Shown here: piece by piece, positions 17,300-26,384 of the stretch | Layout of the letters: every line of letters starts with the position of its first letter | Numbering within the stretch: the stretch's first letter is position 1 | Source of the DNA: Streptomyces roseofulvus | GTDB taxonomy: Bacteria > Actinomycetota > Actinomycetes > Streptomycetales > Streptomycetaceae | DNA length: 64,000 nt | Direction: 5' to 3' | Assembly: GCF_039534915.1 (NCBI RefSeq) | Contig: NZ_BAAAWE010000001.1 | Coordinates: forward strand, 1,550,001 to 1,614,000 | Position numbers and translations under genes: made by a program | Notes under the pieces: model-generated | What the model was told of the DNA's origin: nothing | What the model saw: only the letters and a program-made list of their open reading frames with translations | Database searches by the model: none

Positions 17300-18403
17300 T
17301 CAGCTCTCCCCGGTCCAGTAGGCGCCGCGCACCATCGCCGCGAGGGTGGCGTGGTGCAGGATGAGCCGGTCGGGGTCCGCGGGGACCTCGACCTCGCCGA
17401 AGTACGCCTGGCGGTACGCGATCCTCAGCATCACGATCGCGTGCCGCAGCGCCGCGTACAGGGTGTGGAACTCCATCGCGCGCGGAGTGTGCCCGGTGAG
17501 TTCGGCGTACCGCCGCTCGATCGCCTCGCGGCGCAGGAAGCCGGGCAGCCCGGGCTGGCCGAAGCCGACGGTCAGGTCCTGGAAGAAGCGGTGCAGGTAG
17601 ACGGTCCAGCCGAGGTCGACCTCGCGGGGCGCGCAGGCCGCCATCTCCCAGTCGAGGACGGCGGCCGGGGTGAAGCCGTCGTAGACGATGTTCCCGATCC
17701 GGGCGTCGCCCCAGCAGAGGACGGCCGGACCCTCGTCGTCCGGCCACAGCTCCTCCAGGCGCGCGAAGGCGGCCTCGATCAGCGGTGACGGCGCGAGTCC
17801 GGCCACCACCCAGGCGTAGTAGGCGCGTTGGGCGTCGACGTGCCGGCGCAGCGGGCTGCCGGTCCCGTCCGGGAGCAGGAACCCGGCCTCCTTCGCCGGG
17901 AACTGGTCGTGGAGCCGGGCGAGGATTCCCACCGACTCGGCCTCCAGAAGGGCGCGTTGGGCGTCGGTGGCGGCGTGCAGCCAGTTCCCCTCGTACGTGT
18001 AGGGCATGACGTCCGGCGGGACGCGGCCCTCGGCGCGGGCCATCACGAAGAACGGGGCGCCGAGCGGTTCCGCGTCCTCCTCCAGCCACAGCACGCGCGG
18101 CACGGGCACGTCCGTGTGGTCGGCGACCAGCGCCATCACCCGGTGCTGGCGGGCCATGTCGTAGACGGGGAAGACGGTGTACGCGGCGGGGTCGGCGGCC
18201 AGCCGCAGGGCGCAGCCGCGCACCGGGGCGTCCGGGTGCTCCAGGTCGAAGAGCAGGGTCTCGCTGGACATGCCGTTGGAGCCGGGCACGGCGAGCCCGG
18301 AGACGGTGGCGCCGGGCAGCCTGCGGTCGAGCCAGGCGGTGAGCCGGGCGGCCAGCTCCTCGGGGTCGCGGGTGGTGGTGCGGGGACGGGGGGCGGTGGC
18401 CAT
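17300..18403 (-). CDS. Aminoglycoside-phosphotransferase-fold kinase
   Basis: A 367-residue APH/choline-kinase-fold protein of the large actinobacterial group related to the kinase domain of ACAD10/ACAD11. The catalytic loop CWGDARIGN has W in place of the usual H, and the metal site is LDWEMA (about 265). ATG 18403 with AAGGAG. The gene after next on the same strand, and likely co-transcribed, encodes an AttH-like protein. Members of this group sit with lipid-metabolism genes, so a small hydroxylated lipid or acyl substrate is more likely than an antibiotic. This is inference. Confidence 0.82.
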   Translation of the reverse strand: MATAPRPRTTTRDPEELAARLTAWLDRRLPGATVSGLAVPGSNGMSSETLLFDLEHPDAPVRGCALRLAADPAAYTVFPVYDMARQHRVMALVADHTDVPVPRVLWLEEDAEPLGAPFFVMARAEGRVPPDVMPYTYEGNWLHAATDAQRALLEAESVGILARLHDQFPAKEAGFLLPDGTGSPLRRHVDAQRAYYAWVVAGLAPSPLIEAAFARLEELWPDDEGPAVLCWGDARIGNIVYDGFTPAAVLDWEMAACAPREVDLGWTVYLHRFFQDLTVGFGQPGLPGFLRREAIERRYAELTGHTPRAMEFHTLYAALRHAIVMLRIAYRQAYFGEVEVPADPDRLILHHATLAAMVRGAYWTGES

Positions 18404-18539
18404 GGGCGTCTCCTTCTCTCGAGGGCTCGGTTCGCCTCCGGGGCGCTCGTGCCGGGCTCACGGGCCCGACCGTGCTCGGGCCCGTTCCCCCGGCGCGCCC
18501 CTTCGGCTCGCTCGGCGGTCCTGGGGTGGGGTCCGACGG

Positions 18540-19643
18540 TCAGCCGGTGAAGCCGCTGGGGTCGTGGCGGCCGAAGGAGCCGTGCTCGAAGACGCCGTGG
18601 CCGGTGCGGCCGTCGAGGGTGAAGCGGGCCGCGTGGTCGGTGACGCCGTAGGCGGCGAGCGGGTGGGCGGCCGGGGCGGAGAGGTCGTAGACGCGCCGGT
18701 CGGTCCAGTCGCGGCCCTGCCAGGTGCCGTGCTGCCAGTCGCCGGCGGGCGGGTAGCCGGCGCCGACGGCGAGCGGGGAGGAGGCGAGGATCTCGACGCC
18801 GATCTCCAGGGGTTCGCCGCCCGGGTCGGTGAGGTGGACGACGGCGCTCTCGGGGTGGCGGGTGCCGGGGCGGTACGCGATCTCGGTGCGGGGCCAGCCG
18901 AGCTGGACGTCCCGGTGGCCGTTCCGGACGAGCTGGGCCTGGTTGAGGGTGCGGTAGCCGTCGGCGTCCTCCTGGACGACGACCATCACGAAGCGGTCCT
19001 CGAAGCGCATGGGGATCCAGAGCCAGTGGAAGCCCTCGGGACGGGACTCGGCCGCGCGGCCGGGCTCCTCGCCCGGGATGGGGCGGACGCCCCAGCTGCG
19101 GTCGCGGGTGCCGGTCCACTCCCCCGCCGTGACCTCGAACCGCTCGCCGCCGGCCCGGACGGTGCCCGCGCAGTGGCCGGCCTGGACGAAGCGGCGGCCT
19201 TCGAGGGTGAGCCGGCCGCCGGTGCGCTGGAGGTGGTGCGGCTCCCAGAGGGCCGGGAAGTCGCCGGTCCAGGTGAGGTCGAAGGAGAGCCCGTCGGGGT
19301 CGGCCGGGTCGGCGGCGCAGCTCAGGGTGAAGCGGCGGAGCGGTTCGTCGACGGTGATCCGCAGCGGGCCGACCTCCAGGCGCATCCGGTCGTCGCCGAG
19401 GGCGTCGGAGGCGCGGACGGCGTGCAGCCGGTCGCCGGTGCGCAGGGTGGCGTAGGCGTCGACGACACCGGTGTTGGGGTAGACGCCGAGCCCGGCGATG
19501 AGCAGCGCGCGGCCGGCGTGGTCGAAGACGTGGAAGATGCAGCGGTCGTAGGCGTTCCGGTCGCCGCTGACGTGGTGCTTCATCGACAGCGGGGCCTGGT
19601 GCACGGGGTATTCGTCGAGCGCGACGGGCCGGTCGTCGTCCAC
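18540..19643 (-). CDS. AttH-like (lipocalin-type) conserved protein
   Basis: A 367-residue, beta-rich protein with many Trp/Asp-containing strands (ALWEPHHLQRTGG, RDRSWGVRPIPG, FHWLWIPMRFEDRF). This pattern resembles the tandem-lipocalin AttH/CrtC-like group, whose members bind or hydrate hydrophobic substrates. No signal peptide. GTG 19643 has AGGAGG 6 nt upstream. It precedes the phosphotransferase gene by 136 bp on the same strand, a pairing that suggests a shared lipid-type substrate. The catalytic role is unknown. Confidence 0.75.
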   Translation of the reverse strand: MDDDRPVALDEYPVHQAPLSMKHHVSGDRNAYDRCIFHVFDHAGRALLIAGLGVYPNTGVVDAYATLRTGDRLHAVRASDALGDDRMRLEVGPLRITVDEPLRRFTLSCAADPADPDGLSFDLTWTGDFPALWEPHHLQRTGGRLTLEGRRFVQAGHCAGTVRAGGERFEVTAGEWTGTRDRSWGVRPIPGEEPGRAAESRPEGFHWLWIPMRFEDRFVMVVVQEDADGYRTLNQAQLVRNGHRDVQLGWPRTEIAYRPGTRHPESAVVHLTDPGGEPLEIGVEILASSPLAVGAGYPPAGDWQHGTWQGRDWTDRRVYDLSAPAAHPLAAYGVTDHAARFTLDGRTGHGVFEHGSFGRHDPSGFTG

Positions 19644-19824
19644 GGCTGACCTCCTGGTCCTCGAAGAGGATCTGACGGTACGTCAGACTTCGTGGCGAGG
19701 ACCAGAGGCGTGCGCGGGCGCCGGGCAGGGGCCGTGCGCCCGCGCGGGCGCCGGGTAAGAGGCGAACTGCCGCTCGAATGCGTCCGGCGGTGACCCGGCG
19801 GGGCCGGGGCGCGTTGGTCCGGGC

Positions 19825-20313
19825 ATGACCACGCTGTACTCCACACCCAGCGGAGTCGGTCGGCATCGGCAGACCGAACCGCGCGGTGAAGAATCGGTTC
19901 CGCGCTGGATTCCGGCAGGGACGGCCGCATCCGGCCCCGCCCCCGACGACTCCGCGCCGGCGCCGCTCCCCGCGCGTGCCCCGGCCCCGGAGGCGACGCC
20001 CGCGCCGGGCCCGCGACCGGCCGCCGCGCCGCTGCCGGTCCCCGCGCCGGCGGCGCCGGCGGCCGGACCCGCGCCCACCGGCGTCGTACCGATGCCCACG
20101 ATGGTCGCCGTGCCGCGGCCGGCGCCGGTGCCCGTGCAGGTCCACCCGGACCCGCCGATCTACCAGGCGCTGTACTCGCTCTGGGCCAGCCAGGGACGCA
20201 CGGTGCCCGGGCGCCGGGACGCCGAGTGGGCGCGGCTCGCCGCGGGGCCTGTCTGGGCCGACCGGACCGTACGGGTCAACGGGACCCTGGTCGCGCGGGC
20301 CGACGGGCGCTGA
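19825..20313 (+). CDS. Pro/Ala-rich protein with a short conserved C-terminal domain
   Basis: A 162-residue protein: residues 1-30 polar, about 35-105 an extended Pro/Ala low-complexity region, then a compact C-terminal part (IYQALYSLWASQGRTVPG) that looks folded and conserved. The ribosome site is weak, so the start is uncertain. The composition suggests a flexible tether presenting a small helical domain. Function unknown. An overlapping minus-strand frame at 19683-20099 is rejected as low-complexity. Confidence 0.55.
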   Translation: MTTLYSTPSGVGRHRQTEPRGEESVPRWIPAGTAASGPAPDDSAPAPLPARAPAPEATPAPGPRPAAAPLPVPAPAAPAAGPAPTGVVPMPTMVAVPRPAPVPVQVHPDPPIYQALYSLWASQGRTVPGRRDAEWARLAAGPVWADRTVRVNGTLVARADGR

Positions 20314-20325
20314 CCGCCCGCCGGG

Positions 20326-20481
20326 TCACATGAGGCCCGCGCGGGTGACCAGGACGGCGAGGAGGACGACGAGGGTCCAGCCGAGGACGTGCTCCAGCAG
20401 CTCGGGACCCCGGTCGTCCTGGGGGCCGCCCGTGCGCGTGCGCGTGAGGAGACGGCCGGCGAGGGTGGTGGTGGCGCTCAT
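20326..20481 (-). CDS. Possible 51-residue single-span membrane protein
   Basis: A short frame encoding a basic N-terminus (LAGRLLTRTRTGG) and one C-terminal hydrophobic helix (VLGWTLVVLLAVLVTRAGLM). The start may be ATG 20481 (GGTGG just upstream) or ATG 20493. It is convergent with the Pro/Ala-rich gene, 12 bp away. It lies 260 bp beyond the asparagine-synthetase-like gene on the same strand, and I see no evidence that it belongs to that operon. Confidence 0.4.
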   Translation of the reverse strand: MSATTTLAGRLLTRTRTGGPQDDRGPELLEHVLGWTLVVLLAVLVTRAGLM

Positions 20482-20741
20482 GGCCACCACCATGGGGCAC
20501 CGGGGCGGCCCCGGACCAGAGACGTCCCTCACACCCCGGCGGCGCCCCGGACGGCGCGGAGCGCGCCGACGGGCCGAAGCGCCCCGGCCGGCACGGGAGT
20601 CGGCCGGTCGCGGCGCTGGGACGGCGGCCCCGGGTGTGCCGCACGCCACTTTCCCGCCGGCCGGAGCCGGACGCCCCGCCCGCGGCGGTACCGGCGCGGC
20701 GTCCGCTCCCGCACCGGACCGCCCGCGACGGCGGCGGGGGC

Positions 20742-22586
20742 TCAGTCCAGCAGCAGTTCCGGCGCGTGCAGCTCCAGCCAGGTGTTCAGGTCGAGCACCC
20801 GCTCCAGGCCGGCCCGCACGCCCATCGGCATGCCCGCCGGGTCCTGGGCCACGACCTGCTGCGCCCAGGCCCGGTCGACGAGCGCGAACAGCTCGGTCTC
20901 CGGGGAGGCGACGAGCTCCTTGACCTGCTGCTGCAGGTTGGCCGCGTACTCGGGGTTCTGCGGCGAGGGGTACGGGCTCTTGACCCGCTCCACCACCGAG
21001 CTCGGCATCACGTGGGAGGCCGCGTGGCGCAGCAGGCTCTTCTCCCGGCCGTCGAAGGTCTTCATCGACCACGGCGTGTTGTAGACGTACTCGACCAGCT
21101 CGTGGTTGCAGAAGGGCACCCGCACCTCCAGGCCGACGGCCATGGAGAGCCGGTCCTTGCGGTCCAGCATGTTGCGGACGAAGCGCGTCAGGTGGAGGTG
21201 GAAGATCGAGCGCATCCGGCGGTCCTGCTCCGACTCGCCGTCGAGGTGCTCGACCTCGGCGAGCGCCGCCGCGTACTGGTCGGCGGTGTAGGTCCCCACG
21301 TCGAGCCGCTTCCGCAGGCCGGGCTCGATGTGGTCGGTGCGGGACTCCAGGCTCAGCGGCGGGATGACCGCCATCCAGGGGAAGGTCGGGACCCGGGTCA
21401 GCGCCTCGACGTGGAACCACGGGTAGCCGCCGAACACCTCGTCGGCCGACTCCCCGGACAGCGCCACGGTCGACCGCTCGCGGATCGCCTTGAAGAGCAG
21501 GTAGAGGGAGTTGTCCAGGTCGCCGAAGCCGTTGGGTATGTCCCGGGAGGCCACGGCGGCGCGCCGCACCGCGGGGTCCGAGAGGTCCGCGGGGTTCAGC
21601 ACGACGTCGTGGTGGTCGGAGCCCACGTGGGCCACCACGTCGCGGACGAACGGCGAGTCGGGGGTCTCCCGCATCTCGTCGGGGACGAAGTTCTCCTCCT
21701 GGCCCGCGAAGTCCACGGAGAAGGTGCGCACCCGCTCGCCGCGGAGGGCCAGCCGCTCGGCCGCCAGGCCGGTGAGCGCGCTGGAGTCGAGCCCGCCCGA
21801 GAGGAGCACGCCCTGGGGCACGTCCGAGATCATCTGCCGGTCGACGATCCCGGTGAGCATCTCCCGGATCCGCGCCACGGTGTCCTCGCGGCTGTCGGTG
21901 TGCTCGACGGCCTTCAGGCTCCAGTAGGTGCGCTGCCGCAGCCCGTCGCGGTCCACGGTGATCACCGTGCCGGGCAGCATCTCGTGCATGCCCTTCCACA
22001 GGGCCCAGCCGGGGGTCTTGGTCTGGGCGAAGAGCTCCCGCAGGCCGTCGGTGTCGACCGCCTTGCGCACCAGGGGGTTCGCCAGGATCGCCTTGGGCTC
22101 GGAGCCGAACAGCACGCCGTCCGGGGTGGGGTGGTAGAAGAGCGGCTTGATTCCCATGCGGTCGCGCACGAGGACCAGCTTCTGCTCCCGCTCGTCCCAG
22201 ACGGCGAACGCGTACATGCCGTCGAGGTGGTCGACGAGGCTCTCGCCCCATTCGAGATAGGCGTGGAGCACGACCTCGGTGTCGCTCTCCGTCGTGAAGG
22301 AATGCCCCAGCCCCCGGAGGCGGTCGCGCAGCTCGCGGTAGTTGTACGCCTCCCCGGAATACACCAGCACGACGGCGCCGGCCGGCGTGCGCACGCTCAT
22401 CGGCTGCGTGCCGCCGGGCAGGTCGATGATGGCGAGCCGCCGGTGGCCCAGTCCGACATGGGTGTCCACGTACGTGCCGCAGGCGTCCGGTCCGCGGCAC
22501 GCCATCGTCCCGGTCATGGCGTCGAGGGCGTCACGCCGGCGCGTCAGATCGGATTCGAAGGACACCCAGCCAGAAATTCCGCACAT
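20742..22586 (-). CDS. asnB: Glutamine-dependent asparagine-synthetase-like amidotransferase
   Basis: A 614-residue AsnB-type enzyme. The N-terminal Ntn glutaminase (about 1-210) begins with the catalytic Cys2 (MCGISGW) and has the RGPD loop. The C-terminal synthetase has the pyrophosphate loop SGGLDSS (263-269) and a second conserved LSGESADEVFGGYPW. Both half-sites look intact, so ammonia from glutamine should be passed to an adenylated carboxylate. ATG 22586 has GAGG 7 nt upstream. It is the last gene of an operon with a type II thioesterase and an ECF transporter. In that setting it may amidate a small molecule rather than make free asparagine (inference). Confidence 0.9.
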   Translation of the reverse strand: MCGISGWVSFESDLTRRRDALDAMTGTMACRGPDACGTYVDTHVGLGHRRLAIIDLPGGTQPMSVRTPAGAVVLVYSGEAYNYRELRDRLRGLGHSFTTESDTEVVLHAYLEWGESLVDHLDGMYAFAVWDEREQKLVLVRDRMGIKPLFYHPTPDGVLFGSEPKAILANPLVRKAVDTDGLRELFAQTKTPGWALWKGMHEMLPGTVITVDRDGLRQRTYWSLKAVEHTDSREDTVARIREMLTGIVDRQMISDVPQGVLLSGGLDSSALTGLAAERLALRGERVRTFSVDFAGQEENFVPDEMRETPDSPFVRDVVAHVGSDHHDVVLNPADLSDPAVRRAAVASRDIPNGFGDLDNSLYLLFKAIRERSTVALSGESADEVFGGYPWFHVEALTRVPTFPWMAVIPPLSLESRTDHIEPGLRKRLDVGTYTADQYAAALAEVEHLDGESEQDRRMRSIFHLHLTRFVRNMLDRKDRLSMAVGLEVRVPFCNHELVEYVYNTPWSMKTFDGREKSLLRHAASHVMPSSVVERVKSPYPSPQNPEYAANLQQQVKELVASPETELFALVDRAWAQQVVAQDPAGMPMGVRAGLERVLDLNTWLELHAPELLLD

Positions 22587-22728
22587 TTGGAGACCTCATT
22601 TCCCGCGCTGTCCCGCGGAATTCGCAAAGCAACGTGAAAGACATTCGCGGCCCGCACCGGTATCGCCAAAGTACCGCCCGGTGACTTCGCGTCACAATGT
22701 GCGCCCCACCCACGCCCCCGTGCATTCC

Positions 22729-24156
22729 TCACAGGGCGGTGAGGCGCAGTTCCCGGTCCGCGGCGAGGGTGAGGAGATCGGCGTCGTGGCTGATGAGGAC
22801 GACCACGGCGCCCGTCTCGGCGACCTCGCGCATGGTGCGCGTCATGGACCGCAGATGGCGCCGGTCGACGCCGGAGCTGGGCTCGTCGAAGATGACGACG
22901 CGGCGGCCGCTCAGCCGGGCCGTGGCGACGACCAGGCGCTGCTGCTGGCCCCCGGACAGCGACAGCGGATGCCGGTCGCCGAGGCCCTCCAGACCGAGGT
23001 CGGCCAGCACGGCCGGGGCCTCTCCCGCGTGCTCCGGGAGCGCGCCGAGGCGCAGTTCGGCGGTGACGCTGTCGGTGAAGAGCTGCCGCTGAACGTCCTG
23101 CATGACGAGCGCGGTCTCGCGCTGCCGCCGGGCGCGGGAGAGCGGGCGCCCGTCGAGCAGCACCTCGCCCGAGTGCCGCTGCAGGCCCGCCAGGACCCGC
23201 GCCAGGGTGGTCTTGCCCGCCCCGTTGGGTCCGGTGACGGCGGTGATGGCGCCGGCGGGCAGCCGCGCCTCGGCGATGTCGAGCACGGGCCGGCCGCGGA
23301 AGCCGCAGCGGACGCCGCGCAGCACGAGGTCGCTCCCGGGTCCGGGCCCCGCCGGGGGCGCGTCCCGCTCCCCGGCGGCGACGCTGGGCCCGTGCGCGTC
23401 GGCGCGCGCGACCGGGGGCCGGCGGGGCGGATCGAGGCCGCGCAGACCCTCGCCGCGCAGCATCTCCTCGGTGAGTTCCGGGAACTCGGCCTTGGTCCAT
23501 TCCTTGCTGACCCGGCCGTCCTGGAGCACCACGATCCGGTCGGCGAGGTCGCGCAGGTAGTGCAGCCGGTGCTCGGCGACGACGAGCGTCGCGCCGAGCT
23601 CCCGGAGGCGGCGCAGCGCCCCGGTGAGCTCGTCGATGCCCTCCGGCGACAGGTTGGAGGTGGGCTCGTCGAAGAGCAGCAGCGGCGGCCCGTGCGTGAT
23701 GGCCGCGGCACACGCCACGCGTTGCTGCTGCCCGCCGGACAACTGCCGGAGGGAGCCGGTGAAGCCGCCGAGCCCGAACGCGGCGACGACCTCGCCGACG
23801 CGTTCCCGGATCCGCGGCGAGGGGGTGCCGAAGTTCTCCAGCGCGAAGGCCAGTTCCGTGTCGACGGCGTCGGTGAAGAACTGGCGGCGGGGGTGCTGGA
23901 GCACCGTCCCCGTCACCCTGCCGACCTGTGCCAGGTCGGTGACCGGCGCGTCCGCGACGCGGACCTCGCCTTCGAGGGTCCCGTCGTGGAAGTGGGGGAT
24001 CAGACCGTTCATGAGCCGCAGCGCCGAGCTCTTGCCGGAGCCGCTCGGCCCGCACATCACCACGGTCTCACCCTGCCGCACGTGCAGGTCGAGTCCGTCG
24101 AGCACGACGCGGTCGTGCCCCTGGTAGGTCCATCGGACGTTCTTCAGCAGGATCAC
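22729..24156 (-). CDS. ECF transporter ATPase, fused A and A' domains
   Basis: A 475-residue protein with two CbiO/EcfA-type ABC ATPases. Domain 1: Walker A GPSGSGKSS (36-44), signature LSGGQQQR (about 139-146), Walker B LLLFDEPTSNLS. Domain 2: GPNGAGKTT (309-317), LSGGQQQR (about 400-407), VIFDEPSSG. An Ala/Pro-rich linker (about 245-275) joins them. Both sites look active. Energises vitamin or metal uptake with the T and S proteins encoded just upstream. GTG 24156 overlaps the T-gene stop (GTGA). asnB follows after 142 bp. Confidence 0.92.
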   Translation of the reverse strand: MILLKNVRWTYQGHDRVVLDGLDLHVRQGETVVMCGPSGSGKSSALRLMNGLIPHFHDGTLEGEVRVADAPVTDLAQVGRVTGTVLQHPRRQFFTDAVDTELAFALENFGTPSPRIRERVGEVVAAFGLGGFTGSLRQLSGGQQQRVACAAAITHGPPLLLFDEPTSNLSPEGIDELTGALRRLRELGATLVVAEHRLHYLRDLADRIVVLQDGRVSKEWTKAEFPELTEEMLRGEGLRGLDPPRRPPVARADAHGPSVAAGERDAPPAGPGPGSDLVLRGVRCGFRGRPVLDIAEARLPAGAITAVTGPNGAGKTTLARVLAGLQRHSGEVLLDGRPLSRARRQRETALVMQDVQRQLFTDSVTAELRLGALPEHAGEAPAVLADLGLEGLGDRHPLSLSGGQQQRLVVATARLSGRRVVIFDEPSSGVDRRHLRSMTRTMREVAETGAVVVLISHDADLLTLAADRELRLTAL

Positions 24157-24920
24157 GCCGCCGCCCTCCACACCAGCGTCGCCACGGCCAGCAGCACGGC
24201 GACGCCCGCGGCCGCCGCGTCCATCGGGCCGAGCCGCGGCGGGTGCATCGCCGTCGGCCGGGCCTCGGAACCGAGCCCGCGCAGCAGCGCCGAGGCCGAG
24301 AGGTCCTCCGCGGCCCGGAGGCTCGACGCCATGAGCGGGACCGTGAAGTACTCGATGGCGCGCAGCGGCCGGCGGAGCATGGCCGCCCAGCCGCCGAGCC
24401 CGCGCAGCCGCATGGCGTCCCGCACCGCCTGGGCCTCGCTGACGATCGTGGGCGCGAACCGCAGCATCACCGCGCCGGACACGGTGAAGGCCGACGGCAC
24501 CCGCGCCGCGCGGAGCGCCGCGGTCAACCGGGTCGGCGGGATCGTGCGGACCAGGTGGACGGCGATGCCGCCCACCGCGATCAGGCGCAGGGTGAACTCG
24601 GCCGTGACGCCGACGACCCCGAGCACCGGCCACGGTGCGGCCGCCGGCAGCAGGAACGCGACGCCGGCGGCGAGGGCCGCGGCGGCCGGCAGGCCGAGCA
24701 CGCGCTTCCACGCGCGCTCCACCAGCGCCAGCAGGACGCCGGCGGCCAGCGCCGCGGGGACGTACCAGAGGCCGCCGGGCGCCGTGACGGCGATGCTCGC
24801 GGCCAGCAGGATCACCACGCCGGTGCGGGGGTCGAGCGCCCTCCCCCGGGGCGTCTCCCCGGACGCCGCGAGGGTGTCCGGGGAGACGGCCGGCGCCGTC
24901 CGCGATCGGGACGGGGTCAC
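24153..24920 (-). CDS. ECF transporter transmembrane T component
   Basis: A 255-residue CbiQ/EcfT-type membrane protein with about five to six helices. Two short basic motifs couple to the ATPases: RDAMRLRGLGG (about 169-179) and SALLRGLGS (about 217-225). It bridges the substrate-binding S protein and the A-A' ATPase. GTG 24920 overlaps the S-gene stop, and its own stop overlaps the ATPase start, so S, T and A-A' are strictly coupled. Confidence 0.9.
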   Translation of the reverse strand: MTPSRSRTAPAVSPDTLAASGETPRGRALDPRTGVVILLAASIAVTAPGGLWYVPAALAAGVLLALVERAWKRVLGLPAAAALAAGVAFLLPAAAPWPVLGVVGVTAEFTLRLIAVGGIAVHLVRTIPPTRLTAALRAARVPSAFTVSGAVMLRFAPTIVSEAQAVRDAMRLRGLGGWAAMLRRPLRAIEYFTVPLMASSLRAAEDLSASALLRGLGSEARPTAMHPPRLGPMDAAAAGVAVLLAVATLVWRAAA

Positions 24921-25531
24921 ACCAGGCCGGCTTTCCGGAAGTGCTTGTCCAGCAGCCGGACTCCGAGCAGACCGCCGATGACGCCGAAGACCAGCGTGGA
25001 CACGTCGAACGCGATCAGCACCGCCGGGGACAGCAGGTCGTCGAGCTGCCGGGTGTACTCCTCGCCCATGCTCTCCATGTAGGGGCTGGAGAGGAACTCC
25101 TCACGGGCGTAGAGCATCGGCATGAACAGCCCGGCGAACCAGGTGCTGAACACGGCGTAGGCGAGCACGCTCATCTTCCGCGAGCGGTACCTGCCCGCGT
25201 ACAGCAGCGCCTCGGCGATCACCGCGGCCACCACGCCGATGACGAGGCCGATCGGCGGGCTGCCGATGAGCAGCATGAAGCCGTTCACGATGACGGCCAG
25301 CACGGTGACCATGCCGGCGTGCCGTACGCGGGTGAGGAAGAGCATGAAGGGCACGCCCGCCGCGACGATGCTCACCGCGCTCGTCAGCAGGGTCATCACG
25401 GGCCCGAGGAACTCGAAGAGGGTGAACACCCCGATGGTCACGAGATAGAGAGCCCCGAAGATTCCGATGTTGATGAGATCACGGGGACTCATGCGTAAGT
25501 CCAGGCGCTGCGGGCCGGCTTCGGTGGTCAC
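24917..25531 (-). CDS. ECF S component, MptD/Trep_Strep type
   Basis: A 204-residue membrane protein with about five to six helices, starting with a polar N-terminus and then RDLINIGIFGALYLVTIG, the usual opening of this S-component group. A loop with acidic residues (SSPYMESMGEEYTRQLDD) faces outside and may shape the substrate site. S proteins bind the cargo; for this group the cargo is not established. GTG 25531. It lies 52 bp after the thioesterase gene. Confidence 0.88.
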   Translation of the reverse strand: MTTEAGPQRLDLRMSPRDLINIGIFGALYLVTIGVFTLFEFLGPVMTLLTSAVSIVAAGVPFMLFLTRVRHAGMVTVLAVIVNGFMLLIGSPPIGLVIGVVAAVIAEALLYAGRYRSRKMSVLAYAVFSTWFAGLFMPMLYAREEFLSSPYMESMGEEYTRQLDDLLSPAVLIAFDVSTLVFGVIGGLLGVRLLDKHFRKAGLV

Positions 25532-25583
25532 TGGGCTCCTGCCCTCGTCTCGTTCGGATGGGTGGCGGGCGGTCGGCGGGCGG

Positions 25584-26384
25584 TCACGGGGCGGAGGGCC
25601 AGGGGGCCGCCGACGCGTGGACGGCCGCGCGGGCGTACGCCGTGAGGAGCTCGACGACCTGGTCGCGGTGGTGGTCCAGGTAGAAGTGACCGCCCTCGAA
25701 GACGCGCACCTCGCACGGCCCTTCGGTGGTGTCGCTCCACGCCTCGGCCTCCCGCGGGGTGATCTCCGGATCCCGGTCGCCGTAGAGCACGCTGACCGGG
25801 GCGATCAGGCGCGCGCCGGGCCGGGGCCGGTAGGTCTCGCTCAACCGGTAGTCGGTCCTGATGGTGGGCAGGAACGCCTCGACGAGGTCGGTGTCGTCGA
25901 GGACCTCGCGGTGCGTCGCCTCGGTGCGGCGCAGCTCCTCGACCAGTTCCTCGTCGGTGCCGAGGTGCACCGTGCCCGGCCGCGTCAGCTCGGGCGCCGG
26001 ATGGCCCGAGACCACGAGCCGCAGCGGATGGTGGCCGGCCGCGGAGATCTCGCGGGCCACCTCGTAGGCGACGAGGGCGCCCATGCTGTGTCCGAACAGC
26101 ATCGTCGGCAGCTCGGGACCGTCGACCGGCGGCCCGTCCGCCAGGACGGCGGCCAGGGTCTGGATGTCGTCCGGCATCGGCTCGGAGTAGCGGTCCTCGC
26201 GGCCCGGGTACTGGGCCACGAGGAAGTCGAGGTCCCAGGGGACGGCCGCGGCCCAGGACCGGAAGTAGCTGGCGCTGCCGCCGCCGTGCGGGAACAGCAC
26301 CACCCGGGCACGGGCGTAAGGCCGCTCGGCGATGCGGCGGAACTTGCCGGTACGGCCGTCGCGCTTCATCGGTTCAACGGACAT
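25584..26384 (-). CDS. Type II thioesterase
   Basis: A 266-residue alpha/beta hydrolase of the external (type II) thioesterase family, which frees blocked NRPS/PKS carrier proteins from wrong acyl groups. Seen: LFPHGGGSASYF (oxyanion region), nucleophile elbow GHSMGA (Ser100), YGDRDPE (Asp), and GGHFYL (His). ATG 26384 is chosen because AGGAAG is 8 nt upstream; GTG 26393 would sit on the ribosome site. It is the first gene of the ECF-asnB operon. No NRPS/PKS is encoded in the window, so its partner carrier protein must be elsewhere or lost. Confidence 0.92.
   Translation of the reverse strand: MSVEPMKRDGRTGKFRRIAERPYARARVVLFPHGGGSASYFRSWAAAVPWDLDFLVAQYPGREDRYSEPMPDDIQTLAAVLADGPPVDGPELPTMLFGHSMGALVAYEVAREISAAGHHPLRLVVSGHPAPELTRPGTVHLGTDEELVEELRRTEATHREVLDDTDLVEAFLPTIRTDYRLSETYRPRPGARLIAPVSVLYGDRDPEITPREAEAWSDTTEGPCEVRVFEGGHFYLDHHRDQVVELLTAYARAAVHASAAPWPSAP

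Noticed and set aside
19683..20099. Minus-strand Gly/Ala-rich frame
   Set aside because: It is antisense to the Pro/Ala-rich protein gene and mirrors its low complexity.
20326..22586. Lasso-peptide cluster (AsnB-like protein plus a short ORF)
   Set aside because: No B-type leader peptidase or RRE protein is present, the AsnB is a full-length amidotransferase, and the 51-residue ORF is a membrane helix rather than a precursor with a core motif.
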